In this document: piece by piece, positions 34,813 through 44,069 of the stretch | Position numbering within the stretch: the stretch's first letter is position 1 | Layout: each line of letters opens with the position of its first letter | Source: Pseudomonas vranovensis DSM 16006 | GTDB taxonomy: Bacteria; Pseudomonadota; Gammaproteobacteria; Pseudomonadales; Pseudomonadaceae | Direction of reading: 5' to 3' | NCBI RefSeq assembly: GCF_000425805.1 | Contig: NZ_KE384457.1 | Coordinates: forward strand, 1-64,000 | Length of the DNA stretch: 64,000 bases | Made by a program: the position numbers and the translations under genes | Notes under the pieces: model-generated | What the model saw: only the letters and a program-made list of their open reading frames with translations | What the model was told of the DNA's origin: nothing | Databases searched by the model: none

Positions 34813-36849
34813 ATGGCCGCCGCTCGTTACCCGCACCTGCTTGCCCCGCTGGACCTGGGCTTTACCACTTTGCGCAACCGCAGCCTGATGGGCTCGATGC
34901 ACACCGGTCTTGAAGAGAAGCCGGGCGGTTTCGAGCGTATGGCCGCGTATTTTGCCGAGCGTGCCCGTGGCGGCGTCGGTCTGATGGTTACTGGCGGCAT
35001 CGGGCCGAACGTGGAGGGTGGGGTGTATTCCGGTGCCGCCAAGCTCAGTACCCCGGAAGAAGCCGACAAACACCGCATCGTCACCAAGGCCGTGCACGAG
35101 GCCGGTGGCAAGATCTGCATGCAAATCCTTCACGCTGGCCGCTATGCCTACAGCCCCAAATCGGTGGCGCCGAGTGCCATCCAGGCACCGATCAACCCAT
35201 TCAAGCCGCGCGAGCTGGACGAAGAGGGCATCGAGAAGCAGATCCAGGATTTCGTCACCTGCTCGCTGCTGGCGCAAAGCGCCGAGTACGACGGCGTCGA
35301 GATCATGGGGTCGGAAGGCTACTTCATCAACCAGTTCCTCGCTGCCCACACCAACCACCGTACCGACCGTTGGGGCGGCAGCTACGAGAATCGCATGCGC
35401 CTGGCGGTGGAAATCGTCAGCCGTGTGCGTGAGGCGGTTGGCCCGAACTTCATCATCATCTTCCGCTTGTCGATGCTGGACCTGATCGAAGGTGGCAGTA
35501 ACTGGGAAGAAGTCGTGCAACTGGCCCAGGCCATTGAAAAGGCCGGTGCAACCCTGATCAATACCGGTATTGGCTGGCACGAAGCGCGAATTCCAACCAT
35601 CGCCACCAAAGTGCCACGCGCGGCATTCAGCAAGGTCACGGCCAAGCTGCGTGGCGCGGTGCAGATCCCGCTGATCACCACCAACCGGATCAACACCCCG
35701 GAAGTGGCCGAGCAGATCCTGGCCGAGGGCGATGCCGACATGGTGTCGATGGCTCGCCCGTTCCTCGCCGATCCCGAGTTCGTCAACAAGGCCGCCGCCG
35801 ACCGGGGCGATGAGATCAACACCTGTATCGGCTGCAACCAGGCCTGCCTGGACCACACCTTTGGCGGCAAGTTGACCAGTTGCCTGGTCAACCCGCGTGC
35901 CTGCCACGAAACCGAGCTCAACTACCTGCCAGTCACTCAGCTCAAGCGCATTGCCGTGGTCGGTGCCGGCCCGGCGGGGCTGTCGGCTGCCACGGTGGCG
36001 GCAGAGCGCGGTCACCAGGTGACGCTGTTCGACTCGGCCAGCGAAATCGGTGGCCAGTTCAACGTGGCCAAGCGCGTGCCGGGCAAGGAAGAGTTCTTTG
36101 AGACCCTGCGCTACTTCAAACGCAAGCTGCAGACCACCGGGGTCGAGCTGTGCCTCAACACCCGTGTCGATGTCGAGCAATTGGCAGCTGGGGGTTACGA
36201 CGAGATCATCCTGGCTACCGGTATCGCACCGCGCCTGCCCGCGATTCCTGGCATTGAGCACAGCAAGGTACTGAGCTACCTGGACGTGCTGCTCGAGCGC
36301 AAGCCGGTGGGGCAGAAGGTGGCGGTGATCGGTGCAGGCGGTATCGGTTTTGACGTCTCCGAGTACCTGGTGCATCAGGGCGTGGCCACCAGCCAGGACC
36401 GTGAGGCGTTCTGGAAGGAGTGGGGTATCGACACGGCACTCGAGGCCCGTGGCGGGGTTGCCGGGATCAAGGCCGAGCCCCATGCCCCGGCGCGCCAGGT
36501 GTTCCTGCTGCAGCGCAAGAAATCCAAGGTCGGCGACGGGCTGGGCAAGACCACCGGCTGGATTCACCGCACGGGCCTGAAGAACAAGCGGGTGCAGATG
36601 CTCAACAGCGTCGAGTACCTGAGCATTGACGACGCCGGCCTGCACATCCGCATCGGCGAGGGCGAGCCGCAGGTGCTGCCTGTGGATAACATCGTGATCT
36701 GTGCAGGGCAGGATCCGCTGCGCGAACTGCACGAGGGGCTGCAGGCGGCCGGGCAGTCGGTTCACCTGATCGGTGGCGCCGATGTGGCAGCCGAGCTGGA
36801 TGCCAAGCGGGCGATCAACCAGGGCTCGCGCCTGGCGGCAGAGCTCTAA
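34813..36849 (+). CDS. fadH: NADPH-dependent 2,4-dienoyl-CoA reductase
   Basis: It reduces 2,4-dienoyl-CoA during beta-oxidation of unsaturated fatty acids. The 678-aa flavoprotein has an N-terminal OYE-like FMN barrel (about 1-335; HAGRYAY, GSEGYFINQFL), a 4Fe-4S site (CIGC, QAC and CLVNPRAC, about 335-360), and FAD/NADPH-binding domains (VVGAGPAGLSAA at about 380, AVIGAGGIGFDVSEYL at about 510). The start at 34813 removes an unsupported 15-residue extension. It is monocistronic. Confidence 0.95.
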   Translation: MAAARYPHLLAPLDLGFTTLRNRSLMGSMHTGLEEKPGGFERMAAYFAERARGGVGLMVTGGIGPNVEGGVYSGAAKLSTPEEADKHRIVTKAVHEAGGKICMQILHAGRYAYSPKSVAPSAIQAPINPFKPRELDEEGIEKQIQDFVTCSLLAQSAEYDGVEIMGSEGYFINQFLAAHTNHRTDRWGGSYENRMRLAVEIVSRVREAVGPNFIIIFRLSMLDLIEGGSNWEEVVQLAQAIEKAGATLINTGIGWHEARIPTIATKVPRAAFSKVTAKLRGAVQIPLITTNRINTPEVAEQILAEGDADMVSMARPFLADPEFVNKAAADRGDEINTCIGCNQACLDHTFGGKLTSCLVNPRACHETELNYLPVTQLKRIAVVGAGPAGLSAATVAAERGHQVTLFDSASEIGGQFNVAKRVPGKEEFFETLRYFKRKLQTTGVELCLNTRVDVEQLAAGGYDEIILATGIAPRLPAIPGIEHSKVLSYLDVLLERKPVGQKVAVIGAGGIGFDVSEYLVHQGVATSQDREAFWKEWGIDTALEARGGVAGIKAEPHAPARQVFLLQRKKSKVGDGLGKTTGWIHRTGLKNKRVQMLNSVEYLSIDDAGLHIRIGEGEPQVLPVDNIVICAGQDPLRELHEGLQAAGQSVHLIGGADVAAELDAKRAINQGSRLAAEL

Positions 36850-36921
36850 GCGTTGCGTGCGGCGGGGAGCCCACCCCGCCGCACTGGTAAACTGGCGCGT
36901 CCCTGCGCCAGTGAACTGTTC

Positions 36922-37818
36922 ATGACCGGTTTTGATTCCCTCCCCCAAGCCCCCTTGCAACGCCTCGAACTCAGCTGGTTGCGCCCGTTCGGCATCGAGC
37001 TGGCGGTGCTGCGCCTGGACTTGATCGACCCGCTGATCAGTGGCAACAAATGGTTCAAGCTGCTTGAACACCTGCGCCTGGCCCAGGCCGCAGGCTCGCC
37101 GGGCGTCATCAGCTTGGGCGGCGCCTATTCCAATCACCTGCATGCCCTGGCTGCTGCCGGCAAACGCTTCGGCTTTGCCACGGCAGGACTGCTGCGCGGG
37201 CATGCCCAGGACACGCCCACGGTGCGCGACTTGCAGGCGTTCGGCATGCAGTTGCACTGGCTGGGCTACGCCGGCTACCGGGCTCGGCATCAAGCGGATT
37301 TCTGGCATCCCTGGCAGGCTCTGTATCCGAGTTGGCACTGTGTACCTGAAGGCGGTGGAGGCCCGTTGGGCGCCAAGGGCTGCGCCTTGATCGTCAAACA
37401 GGCCCGGGCACAGTTGCCAGCCTTGGGCTGGGCCGACTACGACGGCTGGTGGCTGGCAGCGGGTACGGGTACTACCTTGGCGGGGCTGGTGCAGGCTGAA
37501 GCCGGCGTACACCCGGTGTTCGGCGCGCTGGCGGTGCCGAAGGATCATGGTGTGAAGGTGGCGGTCGAGGCGCTGTCAGGGCGGCAGGGATATGTGTTGC
37601 ACGATGCCAGTCGCGGTGGTTTTGCCAAGGTCGATGCGCAGTTGCAGGCGTTTATCGAAGCCTGCGAGGCCGAAGCTGGCCTGCCGCTGGAGCCGCTGTA
37701 CACCGGCAAGGCATTGCTGGCGTTGTGCGAGCAGGTCGAGGCGGGCGTCTTTGCCCCGGGTACTCGCCTGATCTTCCTGCACAGCGGCGGCCTGCAGGGC
37801 CGCCGCGGCTTTGCCTAG
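36922..37818 (+). CDS. PLP-dependent D-cysteine desulfhydrase / ACC deaminase-like enzyme
   Basis: A 298-aa fold-type II PLP enzyme. The PLP lysine is in ISGNKWFKL (about residue 40), SLGGAYSNHLHALA binds the substrate carboxylate, and AAGTGTTLAGL binds phosphate. True ACC deaminase is longer (about 338 aa), so D-cysteine desulfhydrase or a related amino-acid deaminase is more likely. The start at 36922 follows the family N-terminus (LQRLELSWLRPFG). Its stop shares a CTAG with the stop of the convergent cytochrome gene. Confidence 0.83.
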   Translation: MTGFDSLPQAPLQRLELSWLRPFGIELAVLRLDLIDPLISGNKWFKLLEHLRLAQAAGSPGVISLGGAYSNHLHALAAAGKRFGFATAGLLRGHAQDTPTVRDLQAFGMQLHWLGYAGYRARHQADFWHPWQALYPSWHCVPEGGGGPLGAKGCALIVKQARAQLPALGWADYDGWWLAAGTGTTLAGLVQAEAGVHPVFGALAVPKDHGVKVAVEALSGRQGYVLHDASRGGFAKVDAQLQAFIEACEAEAGLPLEPLYTGKALLALCEQVEAGVFAPGTRLIFLHSGGLQGRRGFA

Positions 37819-38369
37819 TGGTGGCCCGGAAGCATGCGCACCAGGGTGTTGTCACGTTGCACATAGTGATGGAAGAGCCCGGCCACGGCGTGCAGGCCGA
37901 TCAGCCAATAGCCCCAGGTGCCGATGCGCTCGTGCCAGCCCTTGATGAACTTGGCAAGGTCCGGGTCCGGTGTGATCAAGGCGGGAAGCTCCAGGCCGTA
38001 GAACGGAATCGGCTTGTCCGCCGCACTGAGAATCAACCAGCCGGCAATCGGCAGGCCGATCATCATCAGGTACAGGGCCAGGTGCATCAGGTGGGCCAGG
38101 CCGGTCTGCCAGGCGGGTGGAGCGGGAACGATGGGTGGAGTAGGGCGGCTCAAGCGCAGGGCCAGGCGTAGCCAGACCAGCACGAATACGGTCAGCCCCA
38201 GCATGAAGTGCAGCTCCTTCATCAGGTTGCGCCCGGCACTGTCCTTGGGAAACAGGCCGCGCAACTCGATCAGGGCGTAGACCGCCACCAGCAGCACCAG
38301 CATCAGCCAGTGCAAGGCAATTGACAGGCTGCCGTAGCGAGCCTGGGGGGGATTCAGGGTCATGGTCAT
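37815..38369 (-). CDS. Cytochrome b561
   Basis: A 184-aa inner-membrane di-haem cytochrome with four helices (about 15-35, 50-72, 88-112, 145-168). Conserved histidines occur in ALHWLML, KELHFMLGL, HLMHLALYLMMIG and GLHAVAGLFHHY, matching the bacterial b561 family, which moves electrons from quinol, for example to superoxide. It is divergent from arsB and convergent with the PLP enzyme gene. Confidence 0.92.
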   Translation of the reverse strand: MTMTLNPPQARYGSLSIALHWLMLVLLVAVYALIELRGLFPKDSAGRNLMKELHFMLGLTVFVLVWLRLALRLSRPTPPIVPAPPAWQTGLAHLMHLALYLMMIGLPIAGWLILSAADKPIPFYGLELPALITPDPDLAKFIKGWHERIGTWGYWLIGLHAVAGLFHHYVQRDNTLVRMLPGHH

Positions 38370-38531
38370 TCCTCATTCTCAGGTCTGGGCTCGCGCTCTT
38401 GGTGGCGCATGGACATAACTGTAAACGCTTGCGTGCCGTTTACCGGGCTATTGCAACAAAATATGGCCACTTCGGTATTGATCTGTCGCTAGAATTCGCC
38501 GCGTCTTTTCCTCGAAAGCAAGGCTGTGTTC

Positions 38532-39812
38532 ATGTTGATGGCGTCGTTGATCTTCCTTCTGACCATTACCCTGGTGATCTGGCAACCCAAAGGGCTGGGC
38601 GTAGGCTGGAGTGCCACCGGCGGTGCGCTGCTGGCACTGCTGTGTGGGGTGGTGCAGTGGAGCGACATCCCGGTGGTGTGGCAGATCATCTGGAATGCGA
38701 CCGGCACCTTCATCGCCCTGATCATCATCAGCCTGTTGCTCGATGCTGCAGGCTTCTTCGCCTGGGCCGCGCTGCATGTGGCGCGTTGGGGCCGGGGCAG
38801 CGGGCGGCGCCTGTTCTGCTATATCGTCCTGCTGGGGGCGGTGGTATCGGCGCTGTTCGCCAATGACGGTGCGGCGCTGATCCTCACGCCCATTGTGGTG
38901 GCGATGCTGCTGGCCCTGCGCTTCAGCCCGGCGGCAACCCTGGCGTTCGTCATGGCGGCAGGTTTTATCGCCGATACGGCGAGCCTGCCGCTGGTGGTGT
39001 CGAACCTGGTCAATATCGTCTCGGCCGACTACTTTGGTATCGGTTTCAACCGCTATGCCGCCGTGATGCTGCCGGTGAACCTGGTCAGTGTGGCGGCCAC
39101 CCTGGCAGTGCTGCTGTGGTACTTCCGCCGCGACATCCCGGCTGACTACGACCCCTTGCAACTGGACCGGCCGCGCAGTGTGGTACACGACCCGGCGACC
39201 TTTGTGGCCGGCTGGCTGGTGCTGGCGATCCTGTTGGTCGGCTGCTTTGCCCTGGAGCCGCTGGGGATTCCCATCAGCGCGATCGCGGGGCTGTGTGCGC
39301 TGGTGTTGCTGTTGGTGGCGGCGCGCGGTCACAAAATCTCCACACGTAAAGTGCTCAAGGAGGCGCCTTGGCACATCGTGGTGTTCTCCCTGGGGATGTA
39401 CCTGGTGGTTTATGGTCTGCGCAATGCCGGGCTGACCGACAACCTGGCGGGGTGGCTCGACAGCTTCGCCACCGGCGGGGTGTGGGGCGCGGCCATGGGC
39501 ACGGGGCTGTTGGCGGCACTGTTGTCGTCGGTGATGAACAACTTGCCGACCGTGTTGATCGGTGCGTTGTCGATTGATGCGAGTTCGGCCAGTGGGGTGG
39601 TCAAGGAGGCGATGATCTATGCCAATGTGATCGGTAGCGACCTGGGGCCGAAGATCACCCCCATCGGTAGCCTGGCAACCTTGCTGTGGCTGCATGTACT
39701 GGAGCGCAAGGGGGTGAAGATCGGCTGGGGGTATTACTTCAAGGTGGGGATTGTGCTGACGGTGCCGGTGCTGCTGGTGACCCTGGCAGCGTTGGCGCTG
39801 CGGTTGGGGTAG
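38532..39812 (+). CDS. arsB: Arsenite efflux permease ArsB
   Basis: A 426-aa inner-membrane antiporter with about 12 helices that expels arsenite and antimonite. Family segments include SALFANDGAALILTPIV, GFIADTASLPLVVSNLVNIV and SSVMNNLPTVL. AAGG nine bases upstream supports the ATG at 38532 over the GTG at 38526. Unlike most ars loci there is no arsR, arsC or arsH next to it, so control must come from elsewhere or be constitutive. Confidence 0.9.
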   Translation: MLMASLIFLLTITLVIWQPKGLGVGWSATGGALLALLCGVVQWSDIPVVWQIIWNATGTFIALIIISLLLDAAGFFAWAALHVARWGRGSGRRLFCYIVLLGAVVSALFANDGAALILTPIVVAMLLALRFSPAATLAFVMAAGFIADTASLPLVVSNLVNIVSADYFGIGFNRYAAVMLPVNLVSVAATLAVLLWYFRRDIPADYDPLQLDRPRSVVHDPATFVAGWLVLAILLVGCFALEPLGIPISAIAGLCALVLLLVAARGHKISTRKVLKEAPWHIVVFSLGMYLVVYGLRNAGLTDNLAGWLDSFATGGVWGAAMGTGLLAALLSSVMNNLPTVLIGALSIDASSASGVVKEAMIYANVIGSDLGPKITPIGSLATLLWLHVLERKGVKIGWGYYFKVGIVLTVPVLLVTLAALALRLG

Positions 39813-39847
39813 GGGCAACGGCCTTGCACCACGGCCGCTATGCGGTC

Positions 39848-39924
39848 GATCGCAGGCTATCGCCAGCGGCTACCCCGGTTCGGCTTGCTATCCGTAGCCG
39901 CTGCCGAGGAACGAGGCTGCGATC
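39848..39924. repeat. Second type of inverted repeat (GTAGCCGCTGCC family)
   Basis: GATCGCAGGCTATCGCCAGC with GGCTAC (39848-39872) faces GTAGCCGCTGCCGAGGAACG with AGGCTGCGATC (39894-39924). The sequence differs from the CGGGGCAAGCCCG palindromes elsewhere and resembles a REP type common in P. fluorescens-like genomes. It lies between the convergent ends of arsB and the DUF1853 gene. Confidence 0.7.
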
Positions 39925-39983
39925 GATTGCGCAGCAGTCGCCCGATAGACGTAACTGTCTTGCGCAGCAATCTGCAGGTGCGA

Positions 39984-40928
39984 TCACGCCGGGAAGTCCG
40001 GCCACGCATCGGCTACCAGGAACAGTCGCTCCGCCTCTTCCCAATCGCCATCTTCGCCCGCTACCCAGCGCACCAGCAGTTGCGCAGGCGCCAACGGATC
40101 CAGTAGCTGCAGCCACGCTTCAAACCGTTCCCGCGACCAGCGTTCCTGCTCGCTGCAGCGGGCCGATGCCAGCCAGGCATGGCGCGGGATGGGCTGCCAA
40201 AAGGCCTGTGGGTCCTGGGCGATGAATGCCGGCCAATCTCGTCGATGCAACCACCTTCCATGCAAATGCTGCGGATGGGCGCCTTCGGGAGCATCGGCAT
40301 GCCCGGGCCAGGGGTAGAACAGGTAGCCCGCCAGCCAGAGCTGGGCGCTGAGCTGGGTGATATCCAGCGCCGCCAGCACTTCTCGACTTTCTTCCCGCGC
40401 CGAGATCGGCAGTTGATGTTCAGCCAGGTGCGCCAGTTTTCGGTCCAGACGGTCATGACAGCCCGGCCCCAACCAGTGCGCAGGATCCTTGCCATCGCCC
40501 CCCGGCGGCCCCAGGTACAGTTTGATGGCCAGCTCCAAGTGGTGAACCCCTTCGCTGTCGTGCAGGAGGATGTCCAGTTCGCCCAGCGTGTGCCCGCCAG
40601 TGCGGATCGGCAGGTTGGCCGCCAGCAGCGTCACCCCCGGCGCGTGTTGCAGGGCAAACTGCCATAGACGCTCGTAGTACAGCCCCAGGCGCCGTGTGGC
40701 GGCCTGGGCCAACCAGTGCTGCAGGGCATTGCTGTCGTGATCCAGATCCAGGAGCCATTGCCGCAGTTGTTCAGGATCGGCGACCCAATCGCTGGCCGCC
40801 AGTGGATGACGCTGGGGCCAGGGCGTCTCGTGCAGCATTGGCGGGGCAAGGATGACCCAGGCCAGGTCGCGCACCTGAGGGTGGCGCAACTGGTGGGGCA
40901 GGTCGATCAGGCCGGGAAAAGGGTTCAT
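39984..40928 (-). CDS. DUF1853 family protein
   Basis: A 314-aa protein of the DUF1853 family (start MNPFPGLIDLPHQLRHPQVRDLAW). Residues about 120-145 read GGHTLGELDIL then HHLELAIKLYLG, which resembles the acidic and Glu/Lys core of PD-(D/E)XK nucleases; nuclease activity is inference. It is rich in Trp and Pro near the C-terminus. The longer reading frame upstream runs antisense through nadK and is not used. It is divergent from nadK. Confidence 0.82.
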   Translation of the reverse strand: MNPFPGLIDLPHQLRHPQVRDLAWVILAPPMLHETPWPQRHPLAASDWVADPEQLRQWLLDLDHDSNALQHWLAQAATRRLGLYYERLWQFALQHAPGVTLLAANLPIRTGGHTLGELDILLHDSEGVHHLELAIKLYLGPPGGDGKDPAHWLGPGCHDRLDRKLAHLAEHQLPISAREESREVLAALDITQLSAQLWLAGYLFYPWPGHADAPEGAHPQHLHGRWLHRRDWPAFIAQDPQAFWQPIPRHAWLASARCSEQERWSRERFEAWLQLLDPLAPAQLLVRWVAGEDGDWEEAERLFLVADAWPDFPA

Positions 40929-41064
40929 CCAGCGAGCATAGTCCTTCAGCCGCGCACCTTGACGATTTTCTCCTGCGTTTGCCGCTGCCCGGGGCTTTCG
41001 CCCATAATCGAACTCTTTGGCGAACTTCGCCTCTTTACCCGCCGTAGCGCCTAGCAGGAGCCCC

Positions 41065-41955
41065 ATGGAGCAATTTCGCAATATCGGTATCATCGGCCGC
41101 CTCGGCAGCTCCCAGGTGCTCGATACCATTCGCCGACTGAAAAAATTCCTGCTGCAGCGGCATCTGCACGTGATCCTCGAGGACACCATCGCCGAAGTCC
41201 TGCCCGGCCACGGCCTGCAGACGTCCTCGCGCAAGTTGCTGGGTGAGGTCTGCGACCTGGTCATCGTGGTAGGCGGCGACGGCAGCCTGCTCGGCGCCGC
41301 CCGTGCCCTGGCCAAGCACAACACCCCGGTGCTGGGTATCAACCGCGGCAGCCTGGGCTTTCTCACCGATATCCGCCCTGACGAGCTGGAGGTAAAAGTC
41401 GCCGAGGTGCTCGACGGCCATTACCTGGTGGAAAACCGCTTTCTGCTCCAGGCCGAGGTTCGTCGTCACGCCGAAGCCATCGGCCAGGGCGATGCGCTCA
41501 ACGATGTGGTGCTGCACCCGGGCAAATCGACGCGCATGATCGAGTTCGAGATCTACATCGACGGCCAGTTCGTCTGCAGCCAGAAGGCCGACGGCCTGAT
41601 CGTCGCCACGCCGACCGGCTCGACCGCCTACGCGCTGTCGGCGGGCGGTCCGATCATGCACCCCAAGCTCGACGCCATCGTCATCGTGCCGATGTACCCG
41701 CATACCTTGTCTGGCCGGCCGATCGTGGTCGACGGCAACAGCGAGCTGAAGATCGTGGTGTCCAAGGACCTGCAGATCTACCCGCAGATTTCCTGTGACG
41801 GCCAGAACCACTTCACCTGCGCCCCGGGCGACACCATCACGGTGAACAAGAAACCGCAGAAACTGCGCCTGATTCACCCGCTGGATCACAATTACTACGA
41901 GGTATGCCGGACCAAACTCGGTTGGGGCAGCCGCCTGGGTGGTGGAGGCGAGTGA
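41065..41955 (+). CDS. nadK: NAD kinase
   Basis: It phosphorylates NAD to NADP and is essential. The 296-aa protein contains VVGGDGSLLGAAR (GGDG motif, about 72-84), GINRGSLGFLTD and ATPTGSTAYALSAGGPI (about 188-204), all family signatures. AGGAG precedes the ATG at 41065. The stop codon overlaps the start of the phosphatase gene by one base (TGATG). Confidence 0.96.
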   Translation: MEQFRNIGIIGRLGSSQVLDTIRRLKKFLLQRHLHVILEDTIAEVLPGHGLQTSSRKLLGEVCDLVIVVGGDGSLLGAARALAKHNTPVLGINRGSLGFLTDIRPDELEVKVAEVLDGHYLVENRFLLQAEVRRHAEAIGQGDALNDVVLHPGKSTRMIEFEIYIDGQFVCSQKADGLIVATPTGSTAYALSAGGPIMHPKLDAIVIVPMYPHTLSGRPIVVDGNSELKIVVSKDLQIYPQISCDGQNHFTCAPGDTITVNKKPQKLRLIHPLDHNYYEVCRTKLGWGSRLGGGGE

Positions 41956-42926
41956 TGCTCGATCCAGCCCGTAGTTACGACCTGATTGGTGATGTGCACG
42001 GCTGTGCACACACCCTCGAACGCCTGCTCGATGCCCTTGGCTACAAGCGCCAGGGCGGCGTCTGGCGCCATGCCCAGCGCCAGGCGCTGTTCCTCGGCGA
42101 TATCATCGACCGGGGCCCGCGGATCCGCGAGGCGCTGCACATCGTCCATGACATGGTCGATGCTGGCCAGGCCTACTGCATCATGGGCAATCATGAGTAC
42201 AACGCCCTGGGCTGGAACACCCCGGCCTTGCCTGAAAGTGGCAAACAGTTTGTTCGCGAGCACACCCCGCGCCACGGCCGCCTGATCTACGAAACCTTGA
42301 CCCAGTTCGAGCAACATCCGGGCGACTGGCATGATTTTCTCGAATGGTTCTACGAACTGCCGCTGTTCATCGATGCCGGCCGGTTCCGCCTGGTCCACGC
42401 CTGTTGGGACCCACGGCTGATCGAGCCATTGCGCCAGCAGTATGCCGATGGCCGCATCGATGAACACTTCATCCAGGCATCCGGGGTGTCGGACAGCTTT
42501 GCCTCGATGGTCTGCAATCGCTTGCTGCGCGGCACCGACATGCGCCTGCCGGATGGTTTGACCCTGACCGGCGGCGACGGCCTGACACGGGCCTTCTTCC
42601 GCACCAAGTTCTGGGAAGAAGACCCGCAGACCTACGGCGACATTGTCTTCCAGCCCGACGCATTGCCGGAAAAGGTCGCCAGCACGCCCTTGAGCCACAG
42701 CCAGAAGAACGCCTTGCTGCGCTACGGCGAGGACGAGCCGATGCTGTTCGTCGGGCACTACTGGCGTAGCGGCAAGCCGGCACCGATCCGCTCCAACCTG
42801 GCCTGCCTGGACTACAGCGCGGTGTTGTACGGCAAGCTGGTCGCGTATCGACTCGACGATGAAACCCGAATAGACCCGCGCAAGTTCGTGTGGGTCGATG
42901 TGGACCGGCCGGAGGCCAGCCAATGA
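41955..42926 (+). CDS. Metallophosphoesterase of the PP/ApaH-like type
   Basis: A 323-aa calcineurin-like phosphoesterase with the motifs DVHGC (about 13-17), FLGDIIDRG (about 46-54), and MGNHEYNAL (about 77-85), which supply the two-metal site. Such enzymes hydrolyse phosphoproteins or diadenosine polyphosphates; the substrate is unknown. It overlaps nadK by one base and the rhomboid gene by four, so all three are translated together. Confidence 0.9.
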   Translation: MLDPARSYDLIGDVHGCAHTLERLLDALGYKRQGGVWRHAQRQALFLGDIIDRGPRIREALHIVHDMVDAGQAYCIMGNHEYNALGWNTPALPESGKQFVREHTPRHGRLIYETLTQFEQHPGDWHDFLEWFYELPLFIDAGRFRLVHACWDPRLIEPLRQQYADGRIDEHFIQASGVSDSFASMVCNRLLRGTDMRLPDGLTLTGGDGLTRAFFRTKFWEEDPQTYGDIVFQPDALPEKVASTPLSHSQKNALLRYGEDEPMLFVGHYWRSGKPAPIRSNLACLDYSAVLYGKLVAYRLDDETRIDPRKFVWVDVDRPEASQ

Positions 42927-43795
42927 GTGCAGTGGTGGTATTGCGCATGCCCTTGAACACCGACCTGAGCGGTTTTGTCGGCCTGCTGCGGCGCCTGCAG
43001 GTACCGCACCGGGTCAGCGAGGAGGGCGGTGACCAGGTGTTGTGGGTGGCGGAAAACCTGGCCGAGGATGTACGCGAACTGTACCAGCGCTTTCCCGAGG
43101 GCAACGCGGACTTCGAGCCGCCGGCCGGCGCCATGCTCGCGCCACCGGCCCGCCCGGGCTTTGGCGAGCAACTGCGAGCGAGCAAGGCCACCGCCGCGGT
43201 GTTGCTGTTGTGCCTGATCGTCGCCGGCCTCACGGGGCTTGGCGACAATTTCGCCACCCTGAGCTGGCTGACCTTTCTCGATTTTCGCGTGCAGGGCGAG
43301 TACCTGTACTTCACGCCGCTGCCGGCAAGCCTTGCCGACGGCCAGTGGTGGCGGCTATTCACACCGATGCTGGTGCACTTCGGCATCCTTCACCTAGCCA
43401 TGAATGCCTTGTGGTACTGGGAGCTGGGGCGGCGAATCGAGCTGCGCCAGGGACCCTGGTCGCTGCTGAGCCTGACCCTGCTGTTCAGCCTGGTATCCAA
43501 TGCCGCGCAGTACCTGTTCGGTGGGCCGAGCCTGTTTGGCGGCCTTTCCGGGGTGCTCTACGGATTGCTCGGGCATGTCTGGCTGTACCAGTGGTTGGCA
43601 CCCAACCCGGTATACCGCATGCCGCGTGGGGTGCTGGTGATGATGCTGGCCTGGCTGCTCTTGTGCCTGTCCGGGCTGGTCAGCCTGCTCGGCTTTGGCC
43701 AGATTGCCAACGCCGCCCACGTCGGTGGGTTGTTGGTCGGTTGCCTGAGCGGGCTCTTGGGCGGGGCGCTGGCCCGGCGTAAACTGACGGCTTGA
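42923..43795 (+). CDS. glpG: Rhomboid family intramembrane serine protease (GlpG)
   Basis: A 290-aa membrane protease with a soluble N-terminal domain (about 1-85) and six membrane helices. The catalytic dyad is Ser209 in GGLSGVLYG and His266 in NAAHVGG; the HLAMNALW motif in helix 2 supports the oxyanion hole. It cleaves membrane proteins within the bilayer. It is translationally coupled to the upstream phosphatase by ATGA. Confidence 0.94.
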   Translation: MSAVVVLRMPLNTDLSGFVGLLRRLQVPHRVSEEGGDQVLWVAENLAEDVRELYQRFPEGNADFEPPAGAMLAPPARPGFGEQLRASKATAAVLLLCLIVAGLTGLGDNFATLSWLTFLDFRVQGEYLYFTPLPASLADGQWWRLFTPMLVHFGILHLAMNALWYWELGRRIELRQGPWSLLSLTLLFSLVSNAAQYLFGGPSLFGGLSGVLYGLLGHVWLYQWLAPNPVYRMPRGVLVMMLAWLLLCLSGLVSLLGFGQIANAAHVGGLLVGCLSGLLGGALARRKLTA

Positions 43796-43808
43796 TTTGG
43801 GAGACGCT

Positions 43809-44069
43809 ATGTCCACTTTTGCGCAAATGATCGAAAACATCACGCCGGAAATCTACGAAAGCCTGAAACTGGCCGTGGAACTGGGTAAATGGGCGGACGG
43901 GCGCAAGCTCACCACCGAACAGAAAGAGCTCTCGCTGCAGGCAGTGATCGCCTGGGAAATCCAGAACCTGCCCGAAGAACAGCGCACCGGCTACATGGGC
44001 CCGCAGGAATGCGCATCGAAGTCGGCACCCGTGCCGAACATCCTGTTCAAGTCGGATGCGATCCATTGA
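43809..44069 (+). CDS. DUF1315 family protein (YeaC-like)
   Basis: An 86-aa soluble protein (MSTFAQMIENITPEIYESLK) of the YeaC/DUF1315 family, unknown in function. The conserved segments GKWADGRKLT and QNLPEEQRTGYMG are present. It starts 13 bp after the rhomboid gene and overlaps the DUF2797 gene, the usual partner in pseudomonads. Confidence 0.88.
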   Translation: MSTFAQMIENITPEIYESLKLAVELGKWADGRKLTTEQKELSLQAVIAWEIQNLPEEQRTGYMGPQECASKSAPVPNILFKSDAIH

